Of a DNA stretch of 64,000 nucleotides, positions 11,101 to 23,100 are shown piece after piece (position 1 is the first letter of the stretch; the number at the start of each line of letters is the position of its first letter). Under the pieces are notes generated by a model, which saw nothing but the letters and a program-made list of their open reading frames with translations, did no database searches and had not been told where the DNA came from. This DNA comes from Oreohelix idahoensis. Lineage: Eukaryota; Mollusca; Gastropoda; Stylommatophora; Oreohelicidae. The DNA lies in the NCBI GenBank assembly GCA_024509875.1, contig JAMPIV010013758.1, positions 62,001-126,000 on the forward strand, written 5' to 3'. A program made the translations under genes and the position numbers.

Positions 11101-14100
11101 AATAAAGAAAGCCATAAAGCTTCTGAAAGATGGAAAAGCAACTGATCCAGATGGCATTCCAGCAGAGGCCATCAAAACAGATATTGATACCGCTACAGAG
11201 ATATTATACAAACTACTTGGCAAAGTCTGGGAGAGAGAGGAAATACCAGCAGAATGGAAGGAAGGTTATCTGGTCAAGTTGCCTAAGAAGGGAAATTTAC
11301 AAGAATGCACAAATTGTAGAGGAATAATGTTACTATCAGTGCCAGGAAAAGTATTAACACAGAATCATCCTTGAGAGATTAAAAGAGTCCATAGACAAGC
11401 AACTGAGAGATGAACAAGCAGGTTTTTGACAAAACAGATCCTGTACAGACCAGATAGCCACATGGAGAATAATAGTTGAACAAAGTCTGGAATGGAATTC
11501 ACCACTATACATCGGATTTGTGGACTATGAAAAGGCATTTGACAGTGTAGACAGAGAATCACTTTGGAAACTGATGAGGCATTATGGAGTTCCCATGAAG
11601 ATCATTAACTTAATAAGGAAGACCTATGAAGACATGACATGCAGAGTCATTCATGAAGGTCAACTTGCAGAACCATTTAGGATAAGAATGGGAGTTAAAC
11701 AGGGATGCCTGTTGTCTCCATTTCTTTTCTTACTAGCAAAAGATTGGGTTATGAAAACATCGACATCACACAAAAGAAATGGAATCCAGTGGAATCTGAC
11801 TAAACAGCTTGATGGTCTGGATTTTGCAGATGACTTGGCTCTTCTGTCCCATAACCAAAATCAGATGCAAGAGAAAATGAAAATTCTCGATGAGAGGTCA
11901 CTACAAGTGGGCCTGAAAATACACAGGGAAAAGACAAGATTATGAGAATAAATGCAAGAAATGATAACAAGATTGAACTTGAAGAAACACCACTAAAGGA
12001 TGTAGAATCGTACACATATCTTGGTAGTAATATAGACAAAGTTGGAGGGACAGACAATGATAGCAAAATAAGAAGCAAGAGGCGCTTTCATTGCATTGGG
12101 AAACATATGGAGGTCAAGAGAAATCAAGTCCAACACAAAAATAAGAATCATCAACTCAAATGTCAAGTCAATCCTATTGTATGGCTCTGAGACATGGAGA
12201 GCAACAAAAACAACAATTAAAAAGCTACAGACTTATAAACGGGTGCTTGCATAGAATAGAAGGATTGAAATGGTATGACAAAGTCATAAACGTGGAACTG
12301 ATGACAAGAACTAGACAAGTACCAGTGAAACAAGAGTTGAGAAGAAGATGCTGGCGATGGATAGGACACACATTGAGGAAACCTGTTGATAGCATTACAA
12401 GGCAGTCTTTGTTCTGGAATCCACAGGGAAAGAGAGGCAGAGGTAGACCAAAAAACACATGGAGAAGAGAGCTGGATACAGAGGTGAAAATGATGAGGAA
12501 AACATGGAAAGAACTTGAGCGGATGGCACAGGACAGGAAGACTTGGCATGTGTTTGTTGAAGGCCTATGCTCCTCAGGGAGCTAAAGGGTATTGATTGAT
12601 ACTCACAGGTCATCAGCGTACATTTTAACACCTGAAACTGGCATGAAAGCATATGAATACTGCACACACAGACACACACAAAGATTTGTCAGTGCACATT
12701 TAGCACTTAAGATAATACTTATCATTTCTTAAACCACCAAGGAAATATTCTTGTGGGTTTTGTTATAACATTTGACAAATTAGTGCTGTGGCACACTGTG
12801 AAACTTTCTCCCATGTTTGAAGCCATTATGTTTAAGAAATTGAGATGTGAAATGGAACATTTCATTTAAAGAAAAAATAGTCTTGAACATACATGATCCA
12901 GAAGATCATTGTTTGTCAAATTTGGCATTGTTTTCTCAGGGGCTCCTGTTTTTTTTTTTTTTTTTTTGCGTTCGCCCGCTAATACTCGAGGCGAAATCTC
13001 AGGTTATTATTTTATGTCTAACCTGACATTGATTTTACGTGAGTATCCCTTTATTTCTTGTACAGAGACAGGTGTCCCTCGCCATTCAGGCAAATACTCG
13101 CCGATTTCGGAGGTACCCATTGCAGCTGGGTCGGCTCAGGAGCCGCCAGTCCCTGGTCGACGACACTCCTTCAAATGTTCTCGCCAGGTCTCAAGTTAAT
13201 CCAGTCCAAATCCCGGTCGACGAAAAATCCTCAAATGCCGTCGCCCGGGTTTGATCCTGTATCACCCGGTCGCAGAGCGGTGTTGTAACCACTACGCTAG
13301 CGCGGCTCCCAGGGGGGCTCCTGTCACATCCAAGTGACTACCATGGACATGAACTGTTAAAGATGTCATCACTAGTAGACTTTGTTTGGTTAAAAAAAAA
13401 TAAAAGACTTAACTGTTCTTCATTCATATATTATGATGATGATATTTAAAAAAAATATATACCAGGGCAGGATAACATTTACATTTTAGACAATGATTCA
13501 TCTTTTTCATGGTTATTATTTCTGTTGTATTACTGCTATATTTACAGCCAAATGAATCCTGTAGGCAGTAACAGAGCACTATCATTAACACCACCTGGAG
13601 ATAGAGAAGAGGGCTCAGTCTCTCCACAGAATGACCAATCAACCCACAGAGGTCTTCCACTGCCCACACCGGTAACAAATTCCAACCAACAGCTCCAGGC
13701 ATCACCAAGAGCTGGAAGTGGGACGTCAGTTGTTGTATCCACACCGCCTCCATCAGGGGCCACAGTGGCTGCAGCCATTAATGGAACACACATGCAGGTG
13801 AGGCAGCCTAGGACAATACTGAATGATGCATTTGGCAGTGTAGCAGTTATAGGCAACAAGAATTGTTATGTCAGTGCAATCTTCAGAGAATATCTTCATT
13901 TTCCTTTTCACTCCCTGTAGAGCATGAATCCACCACAGCAGCTGGCTCCCTTGCAGGAAGCCTGCACAAAGCATTAACATGCTGTTGCAAAAATGTTGTC
14001 TGTAGCAATTTGTTCTACACAATGAGGTTACCAGCCCCATACACAACCTCATATTAGTCACCTTGAGGGAGCTGTGGTTCTATTCTCTCTTTGTGACCCC

Positions 14101-17100
14101 TGGGAATTACATGGGGCTACAGAGGATAAATACATCTTTATTACTTCACTATGGCGTATTACTGTGCCATCCATATTTGTTTTTAATATGGCCTTTCAGT
14201 TTATGTTTAAATGTGACAGGCGACAGTTTTCATGTTCAGATTCACCTCTCGCTGTCTCATTCACATCACATATTTTCTTCTTCACTCTCAAATAACCACA
14301 TCTGTCTGTCTTATAAAGCTGGCAGTCTGTCTCAGGTTTCTCTTATCACCAAACAGTTTCTCCCTCAACAACTGGGTTGGAGAAGGCCACTCGGCTCCTG
14401 TCATGGAGCCGACAGTTTTGGAGTACATGTTCTACTGTCTGTTTGTCCTCCCTGGATGGACACTCCTCTGTATGTCCAATTTTCAGTTTGTTGAACAGAT
14501 GGTATCTGAGTCTGCAATGGCCAGTTCTCAGTCTGTAAACTGTGGTAAACCGGATGTTATTTTCTATTGGAGGATAGACCGGAAACTATCTATTCTAAAA
14601 GGCTTCCGTTCTAACTTGTATGGATTCCACACAAGGTTTGATGATGTCATGAGTTCATGTACACCATGATTGAATGACGTCATAGGTTTGTGACGTGTTT
14701 ATTTTAGTAACTAGTCGCGCTCAAATACTTAGTGTTTTAATCGTGTTTAAGTACTCTTACTCTAACTCTAATAAGTGGCAGCACCCTAGTGCTAAAACGA
14801 CGTAGTAGGCCATACGGTCACAGCATTACTGAACTATGGATGTTCCTTCTCCCATTTTTCTCTATAGTTGTTTCTGATTATTGCTTTTATCTCTTCATAT
14901 ATAGCCCTGTCTTCTGTTTGGGTTTTCCTTGCTCTCCCTTTGGCAAGTTTATCTGCCTTCTCATTTCCATATATCTTGCAGTGGGCGGGGATCCACTGTA
15001 CTTTTACATTTTTGAATTCATAACTGGTTTTCATTAATGCCTGTGCCAGGCTGTACACCAAATATCTAATTTCTGGATGGTAGTTACCATTGCCAAGGTT
15101 AAATGATAGTAAAATGGTGTCAAATAGAAAATCTCTGGTCTTACTCTAACGGAAAACAAATTTTAGGCATAATTGCCAAAAAGTAAATTCTTGAAAAATG
15201 TCTCATTTTTCAATCCAGAACCATAACTTTTAAATGAAAACCTATCAGAAGAATTGCAAAAATCCCAACATACAACTGTTTCGAAATAAGTTGTCCAATT
15301 CACTTTTTTTATTCTTTATTTTCATGATCTCTCTCAAAATGATTGTTCATGTGATGTCGGTAAGTCTTTTTATTCAGTTGTGTCTCAACAAGGAAGATAC
15401 ACACATATAGCCTCTTTGTACTTTGTGAAGTAAAATATATTGTGTTTCTTTTCTTATAAAAAAGGAAAGTTGCTCTGTTCATTCGATGATAATGCGATGG
15501 TGCAATATATTTTGAATGCCGTCCATGTGTGAAACAGTCTACATTATTTTTAGTCATGTCATCACTACTACGAGACCATAATAACTGCCGCAGATGATGT
15601 TTCTATCTCAAAAAATCTACTGTGTCTTTTATATGAGATTTAAAAATACTCACATGTTGATCAGGTAATAATTTACATGAGATTGATTTATTTCCATGAT
15701 TTCAAACATTGCTATTCAAGACGTTCTGAAGGGGTAAAACTTAGTCGTATTGTATTTCCCTAGTCTTTATGCATAGGCTGCCATGAATAGATGGGCATCA
15801 CTAATTATCAGTAATGAATCTGGAGGATTGGAAATGTAAAACCTTTTCCTCAGGCAAAATCTCAGCAACTAAACTTCTTAACAACATGAAGTTCCCATAG
15901 TTTCATTGGCAACTATGTACCCAGGTCATAAATTTTCCTTAGGTTGTTTACACATCACTAGGAAACCTGAACTCCGTCATTTCCACCCTTAGTTCCCCTT
16001 TCGGCTATGACATCATTTGAAAAAAAGATAAATATTTTATATTCATTTTCAGAGGACATTGTGTGTGCAGAATGTTGTTGGATTTAGGAGACATTAACAA
16101 TGGGTGATTATAATAATTGTGAATCTTGAGGCAGGAGGAACAGAAAATAATAATAGCCACACCGTTGCTTAATACATATGTATATTATCAGCGCCAAAAG
16201 AAAGACAGTTTAAAACACAAATGAAAGAAACTTAGGGTATCTCAAAACCTTGAAGCAGCAAATACTAGATGGCAGTAACACTTCACGGTCAGTTTTCACA
16301 TATAATCCAGTATATTCTGTATCACTTCACATGGTAGAGGTAGGGTAGCAACCAGGTGCCACTTTTTCAGATGGATGTCTTTTTGCCAGCTGACATTTTA
16401 TTTTTCCCGTTGTCACGGAGCTGTGTTCCTCCTCTTTATTTGCTCTCTTATTGTCACCATTTTCCTTTTCATTCCCTGTGGAGCATGGAGCAACCACTGC
16501 AGCTGGTCCCCTTGCTTGAAGCCCTCACAAATCATTCACGATGGTTTTTGTAGCAATTTGTTTGACATGATGAGGTAGGCAACCCCATGCACAACCACAT
16601 ATTAGTCACCTTTTACGACTGTCATAACATGGGCAAAGACACTCTGGAATTGCCATGTAAACTAGTGTTTTTATGATGAATTACAAATTGCACAAGAGAA
16701 ATTCTGCTATAATTTTATGGTTAATACCCCAAACAGGATATTTCTTTTGGGATTTGAACTGCAACTACAAATACATGTAATTATGGCAGTGGGAAATCAT
16801 TACCTTTGGTATTTGATGATTTTAGGATTTTGTTGGTAAATTCGCACAACAGCATTGAAATCCCACAAAAGTTTACAAGAGAAAATGTGAATTCAAGAGA
16901 CAACAAGGGTTAGACCTGAGATTAGGTATGTAAGCCCTGTCTCAGACTCCATTCCTTACTTCTCAAAATCACTTTAAGATCTGACAGAGCTGAGAAGATA
17001 ATCCAGAGGGTTGAATCTTATAGTTAGAAGTCTTAACCCATAACACAACAAGATAACTGAGAAGAAGCCACAACTGGCCACTATTGTGAGTGATTTGTAG

Positions 17101-20100
17101 ATCGAAGCTTCAAACAGCCGCAGACTTCTAAGTAACACTGTGTCTAAGGGTTCAGCTGGTGGTGAAAAACATGATACAGTTTTGGAAATTGTGAACTGTT
17201 TTTTAACAGTGGACCAACAGGCATAAGCATAGCGTCTTAAATGTCAAGATGTTTTCACAACCGAGGGAAGTCGGCTACTACAACGTACCAAGCAAGTTAA
17301 GTACAACTCAACGAGAAAACACAAACCAAGACACTCAAGCCAATAACATGATTAAAATGACCAAACAGTGACAATATACATTTTGTAAATTGTGTGAAAT
17401 TTTGTAACATATACCAAGGTGCAAATTTTTTACTATACATCATTAATCAGTAGTGCAATGATTTGTTTATAGCTGCAGTTATTGAGTTATTTAGATTTCC
17501 AGTTATAATTTTGTTGTGTGGTCAAATAAATATTAATAATTAGAATTAGGTAGGGAATATATACGAGCTGCATACATTTTTTATAACACCCGTAGAGCAT
17601 AGGATAGGTCTAGTGAGAAGGTGACTTGCCTATCAGTTCTCTTCTACAGCTATCATCAAACTGTGCAGTTGATTTGTCTGGTGCCATCCCTACCTCGGGT
17701 TCTCCAGTTCTCTTCTCCATTTCTGGGAACTACTTTCTAATTTTCTAACAAATATCCATCACGCCACAACGACATGCCTGAGGGAGTCGTCTTTTTCTTT
17801 CTTTGCCTCATCGGAGCCCCCCTGGGAACTACACGGGGCTTTCTGTCATATAATCATCACATGAAGTGGGCAGTCCATGTCAGGTTTTATTCATTGTCAA
17901 ACAGTTCTCCCTCAAGGGGCTTAATGAAGGCCATACTATCTATCTGCTGCTTTCATGGAGCCGACATTCGTGGTGAATATTTTCTACTGGTTGCTGGTCA
18001 TCTGGGAGCATTTTTTACTCAACTCCAATTCTTATCAATGACAGCATTTGGTACCAAAAGTTGTATTGAAGTATGAAGAAAGATTCAGTGTTAAACTTTT
18101 ACTCCCTGTTGCCAGTCAGTTCTCACTTTTATTTCAGTTTTGAGCATAGCTATTTCTAGTAAGTTTTTGTGTCAACTTTGTATCAATTTTGTCTTCTTCC
18201 AGAGATAAATAAATAAATATATATATATATATATAATTAGTAATAAGATTCCATCTTATTCCTTAAATTAACTTTTCTTTCTGGGAATGTGTGCATCACA
18301 TCCTAGTATTTATTAAGTCTTTCACTGACCTGTTCCTTCTGTCTTTGTCCTGTCTCTGTCTTTCCTTCTTCAGTTGTCCTTCCAACCATGTCTTTTATTT
18401 TTTGTAGTATGGTACAACTATTTTATTCTTTGTCAATCAAGCTTAAGAAGTTGAACACCTTGTGTCATTGGAAGCTTCAAACTCCATGTATTATTGAAAA
18501 CTTAAAACACCATGTATCACTGGAAATTTCAAACACCATGTATCATTTAAAACTTCAAACACCATGTATCACTGGAAACTTCAAACATCAAATATCATTG
18601 GAAACTTCAAGCACCGTGTATCATTGAAAACTTCAAACACAGTGTATCATTGGTGACACATGCTTCTCGATGCATGCTGTCACATTAAGTAATCCGCAAA
18701 AATACCTACTATCTTCTTACACCACAATTGTCACATCCATTCCTGAATAACTAATCAACACCGAAATTTAGTCCCAGACTGAACACTGTATTACAAAAAA
18801 TGTCATGAAAATCCAATATTATGTGAAATACAAATATCCAAGGTAATAATTCATGATTCTTTCTTCAGACCTGAACAAGATTCAGTCGTAATATTCAGCC
18901 ACCTTCTCAGCCCTGCACGCAACCTTCCCATTCACCTTTTAGTCCCCAACATACTACCTCGCATCTCGAACTATTATCCCATGTTTTGACCCACTATACG
19001 CACGAGGCAAACTCACATAAAACCAGACTGACCAGTTTTCATTCGCACTTAACATACACCCAGTCCTACACAATTTATTGTTCACGCAAACAACCTCTTT
19101 TACTTTATCATTTGCCCCCCACACACACACACACATTGATCATTATCGTCATCAGCGTAATTATCATCATCATCATCATCATCATGTGACAATTGGAAAC
19201 TTCAAACACCATATATCATTGGAAACTTCAGACACAGTGTATCATTGAAAACTTCAAGCACCATGTATCATTGGAAACTTCATACACCATGTATCATTGA
19301 AAACTTCAAACACCATGTATCATTGAAAACTTCAAACACCAAGTATCATTGGGAACTTCAAACACCAAATATCATTGGAAATGTAAAACACCATGTATCA
19401 TTGGAAACTTCAAACACCATATATAATTAGAAACTTTAAACACCATGTATCACTGCGTAGAATAGGACTGAAATGGTATGACAAAGTCACAAATGTGGAA
19501 TTGATGACAAGAACCAGAGAAGTGCCAGTGGAATAAGAGTTTAGAAGAAGACGCTGGCGATGGATAGGACACACATTGAGGAGACCTGTTGATAGCATTA
19601 CAAGGCAGTCCTTGTTCTGGGAATCCACAGGGAAAGACAGGCAGAGGTAGACCAAAAAACACATGGAGAAGAGAACTGGATACAGAGGTGAAAATGATGA
19701 AGAAAACATGGAAAGAACTTGAGTGGATGGCACGGGACAGGAAGACTTGGCATGTGTTTGTTGAAAGTCCCATGCTCCTCTGGGAGCTGAAGGGTATTGA
19801 TTGATTGATCACTGGAAACATCAAACACCATGTATCATTGAAAACTTCAAACCATGTATCATTGGAAACTTCAAACACAATATGTCATTAACAACTTCAA
19901 ACACCAAGTATCATTGGAAACTTCAAACACCATGTATCATTGGAAACTTCAAACAGAATGTATCATTGAAAACTTCAAACACAATATATCATTGGAAACT
20001 TCATATATCATTGGAAACTTTGTCAAACACCATATATCATTGGAAACTTTGTCAAACATCATATATCAGTGGAAACTATCTGTAGGATTAAGTAAACAGA

Positions 20101-23100
20101 TCAGTCTTTAGTTTTTTTTTTTTTTTTTTTAAACCATGTACGTCTAAAACTGATGATGGAAAGGTTATTCCTGTCATTTGATGCATCATTAGATGACGTA
20201 CGAGGGGCGTTCAGAAAGTAATGCACCACATCGTTTTTCTCAAGAGCTGTTTATTCAAAAAGCATGAAATTTATTCACAATATACATGGATATGTCATGT
20301 AAACATTGGTATTATTCAACATAATCCCCATCAACTTGTACGGCTTTATGCCAGCGTGAAACAAGTGCATGTATTCCTAGCCCGTACCAGATTTTGTCTT
20401 GATCATGTAGCCATTTCTTCGCTGCATGAATCACTCCTTCATCATCTTCAAACGTTGTCCCACGGAGTGCATCTTTAAGTGGACCAAATAGATGAAAATC
20501 AGAGGGTGCTAAATCGGGACTATAGGGTGGATGGGGTAGTACAGTCCAACCCAATTTGGTGATTGCTTCCCATGTTGCCAGACTTGTGTGATGTCGCGCA
20601 TTGTCGTGAAGGAGAAGCAGGTCTGCTGGATTCTTGTGCGGCCGAACTCTGCGAAAACGTTGATTGAGTTTTTTCAATGTCTTAGTGTAAGCTTGCGAAC
20701 AGATTGTCTCTCCTCTTGGCATAACGTCCACAAGAATCACACCTTCAATGTTTCGAAAGACAGTGATCATAACCTTTCCAGCTGAAGGAATTGTCTTGAA
20801 TTTCTTTCTTCGTGGTGATTGCGGATGATGCCACTCCATTGACTGTCTTTTTGTCTCAGGTTCAAAATGATGTGCCAAGGTTTCGTCACCTGTAACGATC
20901 TTAGCCAAAACGTTCTCTCCATCAGCATTGAAAGGCTCCAACAATTCAGAAGAAATTGCTTTCCTTTGCAATCGGTGGTCATTTGTGAGACTTCGAGGAA
21001 CCCATCTTGCGCAAACCTTAGAAAATCCGAGAGTTTTTATAACTGCATTTGCACTACCAATGCTGACTGACAGCTGTAGGGCCAATTGTTGAGTAGTGAT
21101 TCGCCTATCAGTAAGAATAATGCCCTCAGCGCATTTCAACATTTCTGCGTTGGTGGCTGTGGCAGGACGTCCACAGCGCGGCCGATCAAGCAGCTCCGTA
21201 TCTCCACTTCCTGATTCTTTGATTCTCTGAACCCAGCGACTGACTGTACTCCTGTCGACTGCAAAACTTCCATACACATCATACAGACGCTTGTGAATGT
21301 TCACAGCAGTTTCCTTCTCTGCAACGAGAAATTCTATCACAATTCGCTGCTTATAACGCAAGCTGCTAACACGCTCCATTTCAACGGTTTAGGGCAGCCG
21401 TATTTATTTGGCCGGTTGCGGTGCAATTTGGTGCACACAATTGGCACATGCTATATTTGAAGTGTGCAAAATTTCATGCTTCTATCTTCATTATTAGCTG
21501 AGAAAAACGATGTGGTGCATTACTTTCTGAACGCCCCTCGTATTAACACAGTGCATAAATATGTTATAAAATGTTGAAACTTTGTACAGACATTGTTTTT
21601 TCATATTTTTGAAACAAACGGACATAAGCATAAGAATTGAAGTAATGATTACTGCTTAGGTCATTTCATTACCATCAGAGATTCCCACCATCAGTAGGTT
21701 GTTAACTCTTACAGACCGGAATTTTTCCATCAGTTTTGCCAGAATTATTTTTTCCTTTAACTCTTTCATTCCAGAGTTATTTTGCACGCTGTGCCAGACT
21801 TTTTTTGTGGGCAGAATTTTATAGAGTGAAGTGTTCATCTTTCAGTCTAAATTTGTTTGTGAATTTTCCTTTGAACATGTACTTATTATATACCAAACTG
21901 TAGGGAAATTGATAGAGAATTCAAATATATAATGTCTTTGGTAGTATTAACACAAGTATGTTCAGTATACTTAAAACATTTTGCATGTAAAATTGAAAAA
22001 CGCTAAAAAGTTGACTGTAGAATACGATCTAACCAAAGACAAATTACTGTTGTAGACAATAAAACCTTTTTACTCTTCAAACATCAAGTTAATCCATATA
22101 CAAGTAAAAGAAAACATGCTTATGGCCACAATTAGTACATTTAGTGTTATTCACACCAGTTTTTCCGTGGTCCGTTGTAAGAAAAATACAAATTATGCAA
22201 TCGTGCATTACGTAATTTTCAAACAAATAAAGAAGAATAACGTCATATAAAAACTTTTTTACTCTTGTTTAATGTTTTAATTGTATCCCTAGCTTCATCT
22301 TCTACCAAGAACTAGTGATTAGATGTTACGGTAGGTCTAGTTTTGTTGCTTTTTGATCGGCCAGAATACGACTACGCCCACTCATCAACTAAACCTAGTG
22401 TGTCTAGCTTTTCTGCACAGATTCCGTATTTGGACAACAAACTGTGACTATCAAACAATCATCATCAATGTCAGCAATGTTTCAAAGTAGTTTGACACAA
22501 TTATTTGCTTAGGAGACTTAGAAAATGTAAATATAAAGCGTGACATATTTCTCCAGCAATAACGATGAAAAACGCAAACACGCAAATCTTCACAAAAATT
22601 GTGATAATAACATCAAAACAGGCACACGTGCTGATTAACTACAGTCAAATTGGTTGTTTAGATAGTAGCGGAAGTCATTCTACGAATTTCAATATATGAA
22701 CTGCATTAAGCGGACGATTTTTAAGGTTTACGCGTGATAAACTAAAAACCACGCTGTGAGCGTTGCTGTGGCACGGCGTGTTGAATTTTGCAACGCTCAG
22801 AGCGTTGCTGTGGAGTCAAAGAGTTAAAGCAGTACCTTTATAAAATCTAAACTTTTTTAAGTTATTACACAAAAGAGACACACATATTATACATCACAGT
22901 AAAGATAAATTAATGTAGAATTTGGGGGTTGAAGTGGCTAAGAGGTAAGGCGTCCACCTCAAATTCTAGAGGTACCGGCTTCTATTCCCAGTAAAGGGAA
23001 TATAATTTATGGAAATATTTTTCAGAACCAGTGGTCCTGATCATGTCATATTCCCCCCTGATTTCATGGGTAGTGAGATCGGATGCCTAGCCTTCTTGGA

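Larger units (their letters stand above)
18455..20085 (+). repeat. 26-bp minisatellite, three blocks
   Basis: Units of the form CATTGGAAACTTCAAACACCATGTAT (period 26; variants have CACTG or CATTGAAAA) occupy about 18455-18652, 19189-19453 and 19809-20085. The blocks are separated by two insertions (18654-19188 and 19454-19808), so this was originally one array of at least 25 units. Open frames through it are only the repeat translated and carry no gene signal. Confidence 0.9.
20201..21540 (-). mobile_element. Complete mariner transposon
   Basis: A 1340-bp element with perfect 42-bp terminal inverted repeats starting CGAGGGGCGTTCAGAAAGTA (20201-20242 and 21499-21540), flanked by TA on both sides (20199-20200, 21541-21542), the target duplication of Tc1/mariner elements. 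It encloses one uninterrupted transposase frame on the minus strand. Intact ends plus an open frame suggest a recent arrival. It lies in the large CNOT4 intron just after the minisatellite. Confidence 0.97.

Noticed and set aside
14789..15037. 82-codon + strand frame with hydrophobic composition (membrane-like)
   Set aside because: Antisense of the I-B RNase H coding region.
18388..20111. Regularly spaced 26-bp repeats that could suggest a CRISPR-like array or a repeat protein
   Set aside because: Units are contiguous without unique spacers, in a eukaryotic intron; the open frames are just the translated minisatellite.
22923..23010. Possible tRNA gene
   Set aside because: Same reasoning: only the SINE-S head; it lies inside an 11-bp target duplication.
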